From contig CAYVWR010000004.1 in assembly GCA_964455525.1 (NCBI GenBank), positions 62,001-126,000 of the forward strand: a stretch of 64,000 bases of DNA, read 5' to 3'. The position numbers and the translations under genes are program-made. Shown here one piece after another: positions 45,115-53,433 of the stretch. This stretch comes from JAFDZV01 sp964455525 (GTDB lineage: Bacteria > Bacteroidota > Ignavibacteria > OLB7). The first letter of the stretch is position 1; each line of letters opens with the position of its first letter. The notes under the pieces were generated by a model. That model worked only from the letters and a program-made list of their open reading frames with translations. It was not told where the DNA came from and searched no databases.

Positions 45115-45835
45115 GGTATTTTTTTCGAGATGCTCGTAATAATTTTTACGACGGCAGAAAATGCCGCTGCTGCCGGTTGGTGGGGAGCGCCAGTGCCTAT
45201 GGCCCTCCCCATGCACTTCTGTGCCCGCTTGTAAGGCCATCGCATGCCCTGATGCAACAGGGCCAATGCTACGACGGCCGATGCCGTTGCCTGTAACACC
45301 ACGGCTGCTTGTGCAATGGGCAGTCCCGGCAGGGGGATGAATCTCCCACGTCTATGATACCAGATCGTTACTTCCGCATCTGCGACATATAAGCCTGATA
45401 AGTGTCATATAATAGAACAGGAGGGCATCGTAAGCGAGTGATGCTGCCGGAGAGCAGGTTGGAAACCCGGACGATATCGAAAATCTCCGTCAGTACATGA
45501 AACTTCCGGCAGGTGCTCATGCAACGTAATTATGATCGATATGTCGTAGCGTGGTGTGCGGAGGAGCCTGAGCAGGCAGAGGCGTCATTATCGAATCTTT
45601 ACAAGATTGCGTGGCCTTTTGATGCGATTCCGATGTAACAAAACCCCTGTTGGGGAGTTTATTGTGATAGAGAGCATGATTGACAGGATGAACAGAGATT
45701 GATAGGATGAATAGATTCACATGCATGAAAAAATTCTGACCGCTGGGTGTCAGGTTTGAGCGGCCGCAGTTGTCAATGGGTAGACGATCGATGAAGCAAG
45801 GGACAGAAACTATTACGTGTCGATAGGAGGATGCT
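45115..45835. other. Intergenic region with tandem repeat, no clear gene
   Basis: About 720 bp with several short inverted repeats and a TATAAT at 45408-45413 (plus strand) without a good -35 box. A 60-codon frame (45520-45702) has a weak ribosome site and is unconvincing. The tandem repeat at 45678-45715 is the only other structure. Confidence 0.35.
45678..45715 (+). repeat. Two tandem 19-bp repeats
   Basis: GATTGAyAGGATGAAyAGA occurs twice head to tail (45678-45696 and 45697-45715) with C/T differences at two positions. Confidence 0.75.
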
Positions 45836-45913
45836 ATGAAAAAGTCATTTGTAACCTGGTTGGTGGGCGCTATGCTGGCGTGGCTTGGAATTGCCTTGTG
45901 GCAGATCAAATAA
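45836..45913 (+). CDS. 25-residue single-span membrane peptide
   Basis: An ideal AGGAGG ribosome site lies 5 bp before the ATG. The peptide starts MKKSFVTWLVGAMLAWLGIA and ends LWQIK: two Lys, one hydrophobic helix with three Trp, one terminal Lys, typical of small bacterial membrane proteins. Its TAA stop lies right at the left end of the decayed IS element, so the present C-terminus could have been set by the insertion. Function is unknown. Confidence 0.5.
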   Translation: MKKSFVTWLVGAMLAWLGIALWQIK

Positions 45914-45914
45914 G

Positions 45915-46522
45915 GGTTCCTAAAAGAACGGACTACGGCACAGACATTGAGCGCATTTGAATTACGATCAACGCTCAATAGAGGCGGTAATGAAGAAGAT
46001 GGTGCCAGATGAGATACTGGTGCCGGTTGAAAGAATGGAACGAGGCGGGAATCTGGGTCCGGCAGCATCGGAAGATTCTCCAGATGCTCGAAGACGCCTG
46101 ATCGCTCGATTGGCGTTGTGGGGTGAGCGACGCCAGTTCGGTGCGTGCAATGCGATGTGGGCCGAAGACCGGCAAGAACCCAGCAGCCCGTGCCATACTT
46201 GGCACGGGCTGCTGGCCGATGCCAACGGAGTGATTCTCTCAGAGAGCATCACTCCGTTGGCATGATCTGACCAAAGCACAATCACTGGTGGCGAAGCGTT
46301 TGCATGTACAACGTCGAGGGCCACATCGCCACCGGAAACCTCGCACGCTCGTCGGTGATCGTTGGGTCGTTCGTTGGGTTGTGAAGAGCGCACACGCGTC
46401 GATCAAGAAATTCAAGCATCTACGTATTCGAGACGACATCAAAGCCGAGATGGACGAATCGTTTCTGCTGCTTGGAATCTCTCAGATCAGTTTCAGCGTC
46501 CTTTCGTGTTTTGTTAGGAACC
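45915..46522 (+). mobile_element. Decayed IS5-family insertion sequence
   Basis: Terminal inverted repeats GGTTCCTAAaAgAAC (45915-45929) and its complement (46508-46522) match at 13 of 15 positions. They enclose 608 bp with a broken transposase frame ending in the right repeat, as is usual in this family. No clear target duplication. Confidence 0.75.
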
Positions 46523-46527
46523 TTTAG
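46009..46527 (+). pseudogene. IS5-family transposase remnant
   Basis: One frame shows the N-terminal block YWCRLKEWNEAGIW...QMLEDA, then a TGA stop (46099), SLDWRCGVSDASSVRAMRCGPKTGKNP (the first DDE Asp lies in VSDASSVRA), a second TGA (46231), and the C-terminal GDRWVVRWVVKSAHASIKKF...MDESFLLLG. Between the stops the middle motif LLADANGVILSESITPLA is read in another frame, so at least two frameshifts are present, and much of the catalytic centre is missing. It can no longer transpose. Confidence 0.75.
46181..46263. repeat. Two adjacent perfect hairpins inside the IS remnant
   Basis: Stem 1: CAGCAGCCCGTGCCA (46181-46195) / complement (46200-46214), 15 bp, 4-nt loop. Stem 2: ATGCCAACGGAGTGAT (46219-46234) / complement (46248-46263), 16 bp. 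They lie where the transposase frame shifts. Confidence 0.85.
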
Positions 46528-46576
46528 CATCACCCTACTATTGTTTGCGATTGACTTTTCCTGGCACATTATACAT

Positions 46577-46750
46577 ATGTCTACACCTGCCCTCAAGCTC
46601 GATGACCTCACCAAAAGTGCGGCGATCAACCTGCGCAGTACGCTTGCCTGGCACGCTGACGGCACCGCCCGCGTGAGCGGCTTCGATGCCGCCGATGGAT
46701 GCGATGTGGTAGCGGCGAGCTGGGTGGGGCCGACCGGAGCACGGCTATGA
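46577..46750 (+). CDS. Short unidentified ORF overlapping the monooxygenase start
   Basis: 57 residues starting MSTPALKLDDLTKSAAINL and ending WVGPTGARL. It overlaps the next gene by 4 bp (ATGA), which suggests coupling. No known domain; it may be the remains of a regulator or other gene truncated when the region was acquired. Confidence 0.35.
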   Translation: MSTPALKLDDLTKSAAINLRSTLAWHADGTARVSGFDAADGCDVVAASWVGPTGARL

Positions 46751-48213
46751 CCAAACATGCGGTGGTGGTCGCCGGAGGAGGACCAGTGGGGCTGATGTTG
46801 GCGTGCGAGCTGGCGTTGGCGGGGGTCGACGTCGCCATTGTCGAGCGGCGTGCCAGCCAGGATCTTATCGGCTCGCGTGCGGGCGGCCTGCACTCACGTA
46901 CGATCGAGGTCTTCGATATGCGCGGGATTGCCGATCGGTTCCTCTCGCAGGGGCAGATCGCGCAGGTCGTGGGCTTCCACATGATCTCCCTGGACATCAG
47001 CGACTTTCCCACGCGGCACCCCTATGGGCTGGGGCTGTGGCAGAACCACATCGAGCGCATTCTCGCCGACTGGGTCGATGAGTTGGGCGTGCCGATCTAC
47101 CGTGGTCGCGAGGTGACCGGTTTTGTGCAGGATGACACTGGTGTTGGTGTCGAGATGTCCGACGGCAATGTGTTACGGGGGGAGTATCTCGTCGGCTGCG
47201 ACGGAGGGCGCAGTTTTGTTCGCAAGACCGCCGGCATCGATTTCCCTGGGTGGGATCCGACGACGAGCTGGCTGATTGCCGAGGTCGAGATGTCCGAAGA
47301 GCCTGTGTGGGGCTTCCGTCAGGATGCCATTGGTACCCATGCGCTCGGCAGGGCGGGGGATGGTGGGGCGGTGCGGGTGGTGCTGACTGACCCGAAGCTG
47401 GAATCGGCGAGCGAGCCCACCCTGCGCGATCTCAGCGAAGCGTTGATTGCCATATACGGAACCGATTTTGGGGTCCACAGTCCCATCTGGCTCTCCAGGT
47501 TCACCGACATGACTCGGCAGGCCGCGACGTACCGCGACAGGCGTGTACTGCTGGCCGGCGACGCCGCACATGTGCATCCCCCGGTAGGTGGGCAGGGCCT
47601 TAACATCGGTGTGCAGGATGCGGTGAATCTGGGATGGAAGCTTGCCCAGGTGGTCAACCGGATATCGCCGGAAAGCCTCCTCGATACCTACCATGCCGAG
47701 CGCCATCCGGTTGCTGCACGTGTGCTGCGCAACACGATGGCGCAGATGGCGCTGCGCCGCCAGGACGACCGCACGAAGGCCTTGGGCGATATGATGTCGG
47801 AGCTTCTCAGCCTGGACGAGCTTCGCAGACGATTGGCCGGGGAGATGTCCGGTCTGGACATCCACTACGATCTCGGCGAGGGACACCCTCTGCTCGGGCG
47901 CCGCATGCCAGATCTCGACCTGGTCTCTGCCGATGGCCCGCTGCGGGTCTTCACCCTGCTGCACGATGCCCGGCCGGTGCTGCTCAACCTGGGTGAGCCT
48001 GGCGAGCTCGACATCGCTCCATGGGCCGATCGCGTTCGGTCGATCGATGCCAAATACGCCGGTACGTGGGAGCTTCCGGCAATCGGGACGGTCACGGCTC
48101 CCACGGCTGTGTTGATACGGCCCGACGGGTATGTGGCCTGGGTGAGAGACCTGACCCAGTTGGGGCTCGCCGATGCGCTCACCACCTGGTTCGGTCCGCC
48201 TACTGCGGCGTAG
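46747..48213 (+). CDS. FAD-dependent aromatic monooxygenase (rifampicin-monooxygenase-like)
   Basis: 488 residues of the class A flavoprotein hydroxylases. The FAD site is VVAGGGPVGLMLACELALAG, followed by VERR; the middle motif is GCDGGRSFVRK, the second FAD block GDAAHVHPPVGGQGLNIG. The thioredoxin-like C-terminal part ends WVRDLTQLGLADALTTWFG. The pattern HSRTIEVFDMRG, TDFGVHSPIWLSRF and YHAERHPVA is close, as far as I recall the family, to actinobacterial Rox enzymes that inactivate rifampicin. Related hydroxylases act in polyketide synthesis or on phenols. Beside an IS remnant, transfer is likely. The start is ATG at 46747, overlapping the previous frame. Confidence 0.85.
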   Translation: MTKHAVVVAGGGPVGLMLACELALAGVDVAIVERRASQDLIGSRAGGLHSRTIEVFDMRGIADRFLSQGQIAQVVGFHMISLDISDFPTRHPYGLGLWQNHIERILADWVDELGVPIYRGREVTGFVQDDTGVGVEMSDGNVLRGEYLVGCDGGRSFVRKTAGIDFPGWDPTTSWLIAEVEMSEEPVWGFRQDAIGTHALGRAGDGGAVRVVLTDPKLESASEPTLRDLSEALIAIYGTDFGVHSPIWLSRFTDMTRQAATYRDRRVLLAGDAAHVHPPVGGQGLNIGVQDAVNLGWKLAQVVNRISPESLLDTYHAERHPVAARVLRNTMAQMALRRQDDRTKALGDMMSELLSLDELRRRLAGEMSGLDIHYDLGEGHPLLGRRMPDLDLVSADGPLRVFTLLHDARPVLLNLGEPGELDIAPWADRVRSIDAKYAGTWELPAIGTVTAPTAVLIRPDGYVAWVRDLTQLGLADALTTWFGPPTAA

Positions 48214-48865
48214 CGAACCAGCCGCGAGCCGGATGCATAGGGGAGGTCTACGTTGACGATGAGGCACAACGATGCAGAGGTACTGGCCGATGTATGTGGA
48301 GTGCGATAAACGTGGGGCCTCCATATCGCCATATCCAGAGAAGAGTTACAGGACAACGCATGGATCATGTTCTCGGCTGTCGATCGCGGTGGCCGGGTTG
48401 CAGGCGCCGTAATCATCCTTTATCCCCAGATTCATAATCCACTCCGAGGTTCTGCGCGAGCGCTGGCGGTGCGCCGTCGCCCGCGTAACGTTCTGTATGC
48501 GGCCGTGGTTGTTCCTGTAATTCTGCTTGAGTATCACCACTTTCGGTATCCTTGCGAGGGCACGATATCCGCCTGCATCTCCCTTCCCATTTTGAACAGG
48601 ATGAAAAGTGCTATACTGCCATTTGTCTCAGCCAGGCATTATCTCTACTGGTATCCTGGTGATGGGCGCGAGAGTCTGATAGTACGCCAAAGACCCTATG
48701 CCCAATCCCTGGAGGGTTGGGCTGGTAACGGTGTCTGGCAGAACAACCGTACCGAAAGGGGAGTATCGGCAACGCACCGGCTATCACACGCCGCGCTGTT
48801 GCATCCCGTTCCGATGGGCGTTCCAATTCCAATCCTGTACAACGTCGAACAATTCGTGAGATCCT
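48214..48865. other. Intergenic region before glgA
   Basis: About 650 bp. A frame at 48367-48879 overlaps the glgA start and is not supported. A hairpin GCCCAATCC/GGGTTGGGC (48700-48722) lies about 145 bp before glgA. Confidence 0.35.
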
Positions 48866-50317
48866 ATGCACGGTCGTAGAATCTGTTTTGTCTCATCGGA
48901 GGCCGCACCATTTGCCAAGACCGGCGGCCTCGCCGATGTTTCCGGTGCGCTCCCGAAGTACCTTGCACATCATGGATATGATGTTCGTTTGTTCATGCCA
49001 TTCTACGATAGCATTGATACGACATGCTACGACATCCATCCGGTGGACTATCTCCAGAACCTTACAATGCAGTTTGGTGCGGAGACGATAGGCTACCGTG
49101 TTCTCACCGGCCGTCTGCCTGATTCCGAGGTCGATGTCTATTTCATAGACTGTCCACAGCTCTATAGCAGGGGGTCGGTCTATACCGATGATCCCGACGA
49201 ATATCGGCGGTTCGTTCTGTTAACGCGGGCCACGATCGAGAGCTGCCAGTGGATGGGGTGGGGGCCGGATGTCTTTCATTGCAACGATTGGCAGACGTCG
49301 CTTCTTCCGCTCTATCTGCGGACGATCTACTCATGGGATGGCCTTTTCCAGAACTCCCGTACGGTTCTTACAATTCACAATATTGCTTATCAGGGCGTTT
49401 TTTCCTCGGACATCATCGGCGAGATAGGTCTTGCCGAGAGCGCTCCAATGTTCAGCGTGGAGGATCACCATGCGGGCATCGTGAATTTTCTCAAGACCGG
49501 GATCTTCTATGCGGATGTTCTTACCACCGTCAGCCGCACCTATGCGCGTGAGATACAGACGCCGGAGTACGGGGCGGGTTTGCATGAATTCCTGCGGCGG
49601 CGGAGCGATGCGCTTGTCGGGATTGTAAACGGCGTTGATTACAACGAGTGGAGTCCTGAGAACGACACGCTGATTCCCCATCCTTATTCGATGCACGACC
49701 TTGCCGGGAAGGAGGCCAACAAGCGTCATCTCCTTGAAAGCATGGGGTTGTGGTATGACACCAATGCTCCGGTGCTTGGCATCGTATCACGGCTGACCTC
49801 GCAGAAGGGGTTTGATCTGTTCTTCGAGATCATGGACGGTCTGCTTCTGCATCATGACATCAGGGTGGTGATTCTAGGAAGCGGGGAGGGACGGTACGAG
49901 TCGTTCTTCACAGGATTACAGCGGCGGTTTCCTTCGCGTGTCTCCTTTTACTCCGGGTTCCAGAACAGCCTGGCGCATCTGATCGAGGCAGGGAGCGATA
50001 TTTTCCTGATGCCCTCCCGTTTCGAGCCATGCGGCCTTAACCAGATCTATAGTCTCCGTTACGGCACTATTCCGGTTGTGCGCAAGACCGGTGGATTGAA
50101 CGATACCGTGGAGCAGTACAATGCCACTACTGGCGAAGGGACCGGCTTTGTCTTCGAGCATTTTACTCCCGAGGGGTTGCGATGGGCGATAGAATCGGCT
50201 ATCCATCTGTTCCGCGACCGTCAGGCGTGGCGTGGCATTATGCGTACTGCCATGTCCCGTAACTTCTCTTGGGATGTGCAGGTGCGGTATTATATCGAGC
50301 TGTACAACGCCTTGTAA
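48866..50317 (+). CDS. glgA: Glycogen synthase (ADP-glucose dependent)
   Basis: 483 residues, a GT5 family enzyme. The N-terminal KTGGLADVSGALPKYL is the ADP-glucose binding motif (KXGGL). The second domain has IFLMPSRFEPCGLNQIYSLRYGTIPVVRKTGGL, the C-terminal nucleotide-sugar site (E-PCGL-Q). It extends alpha-1,4-glucan from ADP-glucose in the cytoplasm. No other glycogen genes are in the window, so it stands alone. Confidence 0.96.
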   Translation: MHGRRICFVSSEAAPFAKTGGLADVSGALPKYLAHHGYDVRLFMPFYDSIDTTCYDIHPVDYLQNLTMQFGAETIGYRVLTGRLPDSEVDVYFIDCPQLYSRGSVYTDDPDEYRRFVLLTRATIESCQWMGWGPDVFHCNDWQTSLLPLYLRTIYSWDGLFQNSRTVLTIHNIAYQGVFSSDIIGEIGLAESAPMFSVEDHHAGIVNFLKTGIFYADVLTTVSRTYAREIQTPEYGAGLHEFLRRRSDALVGIVNGVDYNEWSPENDTLIPHPYSMHDLAGKEANKRHLLESMGLWYDTNAPVLGIVSRLTSQKGFDLFFEIMDGLLLHHDIRVVILGSGEGRYESFFTGLQRRFPSRVSFYSGFQNSLAHLIEAGSDIFLMPSRFEPCGLNQIYSLRYGTIPVVRKTGGLNDTVEQYNATTGEGTGFVFEHFTPEGLRWAIESAIHLFRDRQAWRGIMRTAMSRNFSWDVQVRYYIELYNAL

Positions 50318-50576
50318 GCGGCCAGCGGTGCGGGCAGATGTTGGTTGTCTCCCTATAGCCGGGAACCGGATCGGCCGACTGGCACCGCTGGTCGGCCCGC
50401 CGGTCATATGGATGGTACAATGCGTAATAGGCGCGGATTCGTTCCGTTGATGTAAGTTCGTGCCGTTGAGGCATGCCGTTTGGAGGGGACACAGTGCGGG
50501 GTTCTGTACGGTTCTTCCGTAAGGACGGTCGGCAGACGGGTGGCATGCCTTTCAGTGTATTCTACAGTAATTTGGC

Positions 50577-52514
50577 ATGAGTTCCAGTACGACGGCATCA
50601 CGACAACCAAGCAGTTCCTGGAAACGGTGGTTTCTCAAGGGACATCTCAAAGAAGTTGAAGGGCCATACGAGCCTGAGGGAGAACATCACAGACATCCAT
50701 GGTACAAGGTGATGTGCCTGACAGGTGTCGATTATTTCTCCACACTTGGCTATCAGCCAGGCATCGCCTTCCTTGCGGCAGGGATGCTTTCTCCGATCGC
50801 CACTCTGATCCTTATTCTCCTCACCCTGTTCGGCGCTCTTCCGATCTATAAGCGTATAGCCGCAAACAGTCCGCACGGCGAGGGGTCGATTTCGATGCTG
50901 GAGCATCTACTTCCCCGGTGGAAGGGGAAGTTGTTTGTGCTGGTGTTGCTCGGGTTTGTGGCAACCGATTTCATCATTACAATCACGCTTTCGGCGGCCG
51001 ATGCCACTGCGCATATCACGGAAAACCCGTTTGTCCCGCATGCGTTCCATCACCCTGTTTTGCTGACGCTTCTGCTGATCGCGCTGCTCGGCGCGGTCTT
51101 TCTGAAGGGATTCAAGGAGGCGATGGGCCTTGCTGTTGTCCTGGTGACGGTCTATCTGAGTCTGAACCTGGTTGTGGTGGCGGTAGGTTTATATCATATC
51201 GCCCTGCACCCGGAGCTGTTCCCGCGCTGGAGCGATTCGCTCTTCGAGGTTCATGGCGATCCGTTGATGATGATCGGGCTGGCACTTCTGCTGTTCCCGA
51301 AGCTGGCGCTGGGCCTTTCAGGGTTCGAGACCGGTGTGGCCGTGATGCCACTGGTGAGGGGATATCGTGGGGATACCGATGAACGGCCAATCGGGCGAAT
51401 TCATAATACCAAACGTCTGCTTGTGACTGCTGCGCTTATCATGAGCGTATTTCTGATCACCAGCAGCCTTGTTACCACGCTTCTGATTCCGGCCGAGGAG
51501 TTTGCAAAGGGGGGGGAGGCAAACGGCCGTGCCCTTGCCTATCTGGCGCATGAATATCTCGGCGAGATATTCGGGACGATCTATGATATCAGCACCATCA
51601 TGATCCTCTGGTTCGCCGGGGCATCGGCGATGGCGGGGCTGCTGAACATCGTGCCCCGGTATCTCCCGCGTTATGGCATGGCCCCTGCATGGGCCCGCGC
51701 AACACGTCCGCTGGTGGTCGTGTTTATGGCGATCGCCTTTGTTGTCACGATCATCTTCGAGGCAGATGTGGATGCGCAGGGGGGGGCGTATGCGACCGGC
51801 GTTCTTGTGCTTATGAGCTCTGCGGCCATCGCCGTAACGCTTTCGGTGTGGCGGGAGGGGGCGGTACGCTGGGCCTTTCTGGCCATCTGCGTCATCTTTG
51901 GTTATACCACCATTACCAATATTGTGGAGCGGCCGGAGGGTATCAAGATCGCCTCCTTTTTCATCGGCGCAATCGTTCTTACCTCCCTGATTTCGCGAAT
52001 ACAGCGTTCCACAGAGTTGCGTATCGATCGAATCGAGCTGGATGATGAGGCGCGCAGGATCATCAACGAGGCAAATGGCCATACCATGAGGATCGTTGCA
52101 AACCGGCGCGATCGTGGCGATGAGAACGAGTATCAGTTCAAGGAGCGGGAGAAGAGGGAGGATAATCATATCCCGGAGGAGGATGATATCATCTTCTTCG
52201 AGGTGACCCCGGGGGATGCTTCGGAGTTCGGCGGGGAATTGCGCGTACGCGGCTGCCGTGTGGGGCCATATAGAATACTGCGCACCGAAAGCCCGGCTGT
52301 GCCGAATGCGCTTGCGGCGTTTCTTCTCTTCCTACGTGATATGACCGGGACGATCCCGCATATCTACTTCGGCTGGAGCGAGGGGAATCCGCTGATGTAC
52401 ATTCTGCGCTATATAGCGTTTGGCGAGGGTGATACCGCGCCGGTCACGCGTGAGGTGCTTCGTCAGGCCGAGCATGACCCGGAACGCCGCCCGTCGGTGC
52501 ATGTGGGCGGTTGA
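50577..52514 (+). CDS. APC-superfamily permease with C-terminal cytoplasmic domain
   Basis: 645 residues: a charged N-terminus (1-45), then about 12 membrane segments to residue 475, then a soluble tail (480-645). The first membrane region MCLTGVDYFSTLGYQPGIAFLAAG is typical of a widespread amino-acid/cation transporter branch of APC. The tail begins IDRIELDDEARRIINEAN and holds FFEVTPGDASEFGGEL and HIYFGWSEGNP; it may be a regulatory domain. The substrate is unknown. It stands alone, with no clear partner. Confidence 0.85.
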   Translation: MSSSTTASRQPSSSWKRWFLKGHLKEVEGPYEPEGEHHRHPWYKVMCLTGVDYFSTLGYQPGIAFLAAGMLSPIATLILILLTLFGALPIYKRIAANSPHGEGSISMLEHLLPRWKGKLFVLVLLGFVATDFIITITLSAADATAHITENPFVPHAFHHPVLLTLLLIALLGAVFLKGFKEAMGLAVVLVTVYLSLNLVVVAVGLYHIALHPELFPRWSDSLFEVHGDPLMMIGLALLLFPKLALGLSGFETGVAVMPLVRGYRGDTDERPIGRIHNTKRLLVTAALIMSVFLITSSLVTTLLIPAEEFAKGGEANGRALAYLAHEYLGEIFGTIYDISTIMILWFAGASAMAGLLNIVPRYLPRYGMAPAWARATRPLVVVFMAIAFVVTIIFEADVDAQGGAYATGVLVLMSSAAIAVTLSVWREGAVRWAFLAICVIFGYTTITNIVERPEGIKIASFFIGAIVLTSLISRIQRSTELRIDRIELDDEARRIINEANGHTMRIVANRRDRGDENEYQFKEREKREDNHIPEEDDIIFFEVTPGDASEFGGELRVRGCRVGPYRILRTESPAVPNALAAFLLFLRDMTGTIPHIYFGWSEGNPLMYILRYIAFGEGDTAPVTREVLRQAEHDPERRPSVHVGG

Positions 52515-52530
52515 TAAATCGAATGCTACC

Positions 52531-52560
52531 GCTCTGGATGTTCCCCATTCCGTCCAGAGC
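52531..52560. terminator. Hairpin between convergent genes
   Basis: 8-bp stem GCTCTGGA (52531-52538) / TCCAGAGC (52553-52560), between the APC permease and LOG genes. Confidence 0.4.
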
Positions 52561-52661
52561 CATGCACCGCCGGATCTTAAGGGCATGGTCATGATGGCTA
52601 TCGGCCACTGTCGGCGCAAGCAATCCGCTCAGAAGGCCCCATCGGTGGGTGCTTCCAGGGT

Positions 52662-53243
52662 TCAGGTATCATCATCTGTAATCCATCTCTCCAGCTTCGG
52701 CGGCTGGTAGCAGGCAAGCCGGTCGAGCAGCCTGGCCACGTTATCATCATCGAGCACAAACGAACGATGCTCCTGGCGTGCGAATCGTTCGCTGACAAAC
52801 GCATCAAAGAGCCGCAGGAGAGTATCGTAATAGCCGTCGATGTTCAGAAGCCCGCATGGCTTGCGATGCAGTCCGAGCTGTCCCCAGGTGAGGACTTCAA
52901 AGAACTCCTCCATCGTTCCAAAGCCGCCGGGAAGCGTCACGAAGGCATCTGAAAGATCGGCCATCATCGCCTTTCGTTCGTGCATCGACCCCACCACATG
53001 GAGCTTGCTCAGGCCACGGTGCCCCACCTCCTTGGCAAAAAGCGATTCGGGTATAATGCCGATAGCCTCGCCACCTGCGCGCAGAACGGCATCCGCTATC
53101 TCTCCCATAAGCCCTACACGGCCACCGCCATAGACCAGACCGATCCCACGCTCTGCCAGGATCTGTCCCATTGTGCGTGCTGCTTCGGCATATGCCGGAC
53201 GCGCACCATAATTCGACCCGCAGAAAACACAGATTCGTTGCAT
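52662..53243 (-). CDS. LOG-family (TIGR00730) nucleoside monophosphate phosphoribohydrolase
   Basis: 193 residues with a Rossmann-like fold. The N-terminal ICVFCGSNYG, the motif VYGGGRVGLMG and GSMHERKAMM are followed by the active-site block PGGFGTMEEFFEVLTW (PGG-GT-E). Family members cleave ribose-5-phosphate from AMP or cytokinin nucleotides. Cytoplasmic. Physiological role in non-plant bacteria is unclear. Next upstream on the same strand is the KAP fusion gene's end at 53434, so the two could be cotranscribed. Confidence 0.92.
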   Translation of the reverse strand: MQRICVFCGSNYGARPAYAEAARTMGQILAERGIGLVYGGGRVGLMGEIADAVLRAGGEAIGIIPESLFAKEVGHRGLSKLHVVGSMHERKAMMADLSDAFVTLPGGFGTMEEFFEVLTWGQLGLHRKPCGLLNIDGYYDTLLRLFDAFVSERFARQEHRSFVLDDDNVARLLDRLACYQPPKLERWITDDDT

Positions 53244-53433
53244 ATGCAGCTCCTGAAAAACAATGGTGGAAGAATCGGCCGTTCCTGTCCCGGACCCTCT
53301 CCTGCACAGGTTGATTCTTGCCGTGAAGTGACTCTATAATCATAGCGATCGGCCGACCACCGTGCAAGCCTTGCGTGCTCCCATCGACAGTTTCATCCCG
53401 TTCGGGATAAGGGTGGGTCAGTCAGTGGGTGGA

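Noticed and set aside
45520..45702. 60-codon plus-strand frame before the tandem repeats
   Set aside because: Only a weak AGG-like ribosome site, it ends inside the tandem repeats and has no recognisable features; possible but not supported.
45517..46068. 183-codon minus-strand frame across the membrane peptide and the IS left end
   Set aside because: It crosses an IS boundary and covers the strong ribosome site of the opposite-strand peptide; no signal supports it.
46191..46214. Possible sigma-54 promoter (TGGCACGGGCTGCT)
   Set aside because: The GG to GC spacing is 8 rather than 10, and the stretch is one arm of a hairpin in the IS remnant.
48367..48879. 170-codon frame upstream of glgA
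   Set aside because: It overlaps the glgA start in another frame, and its composition is unlike the neighbours.
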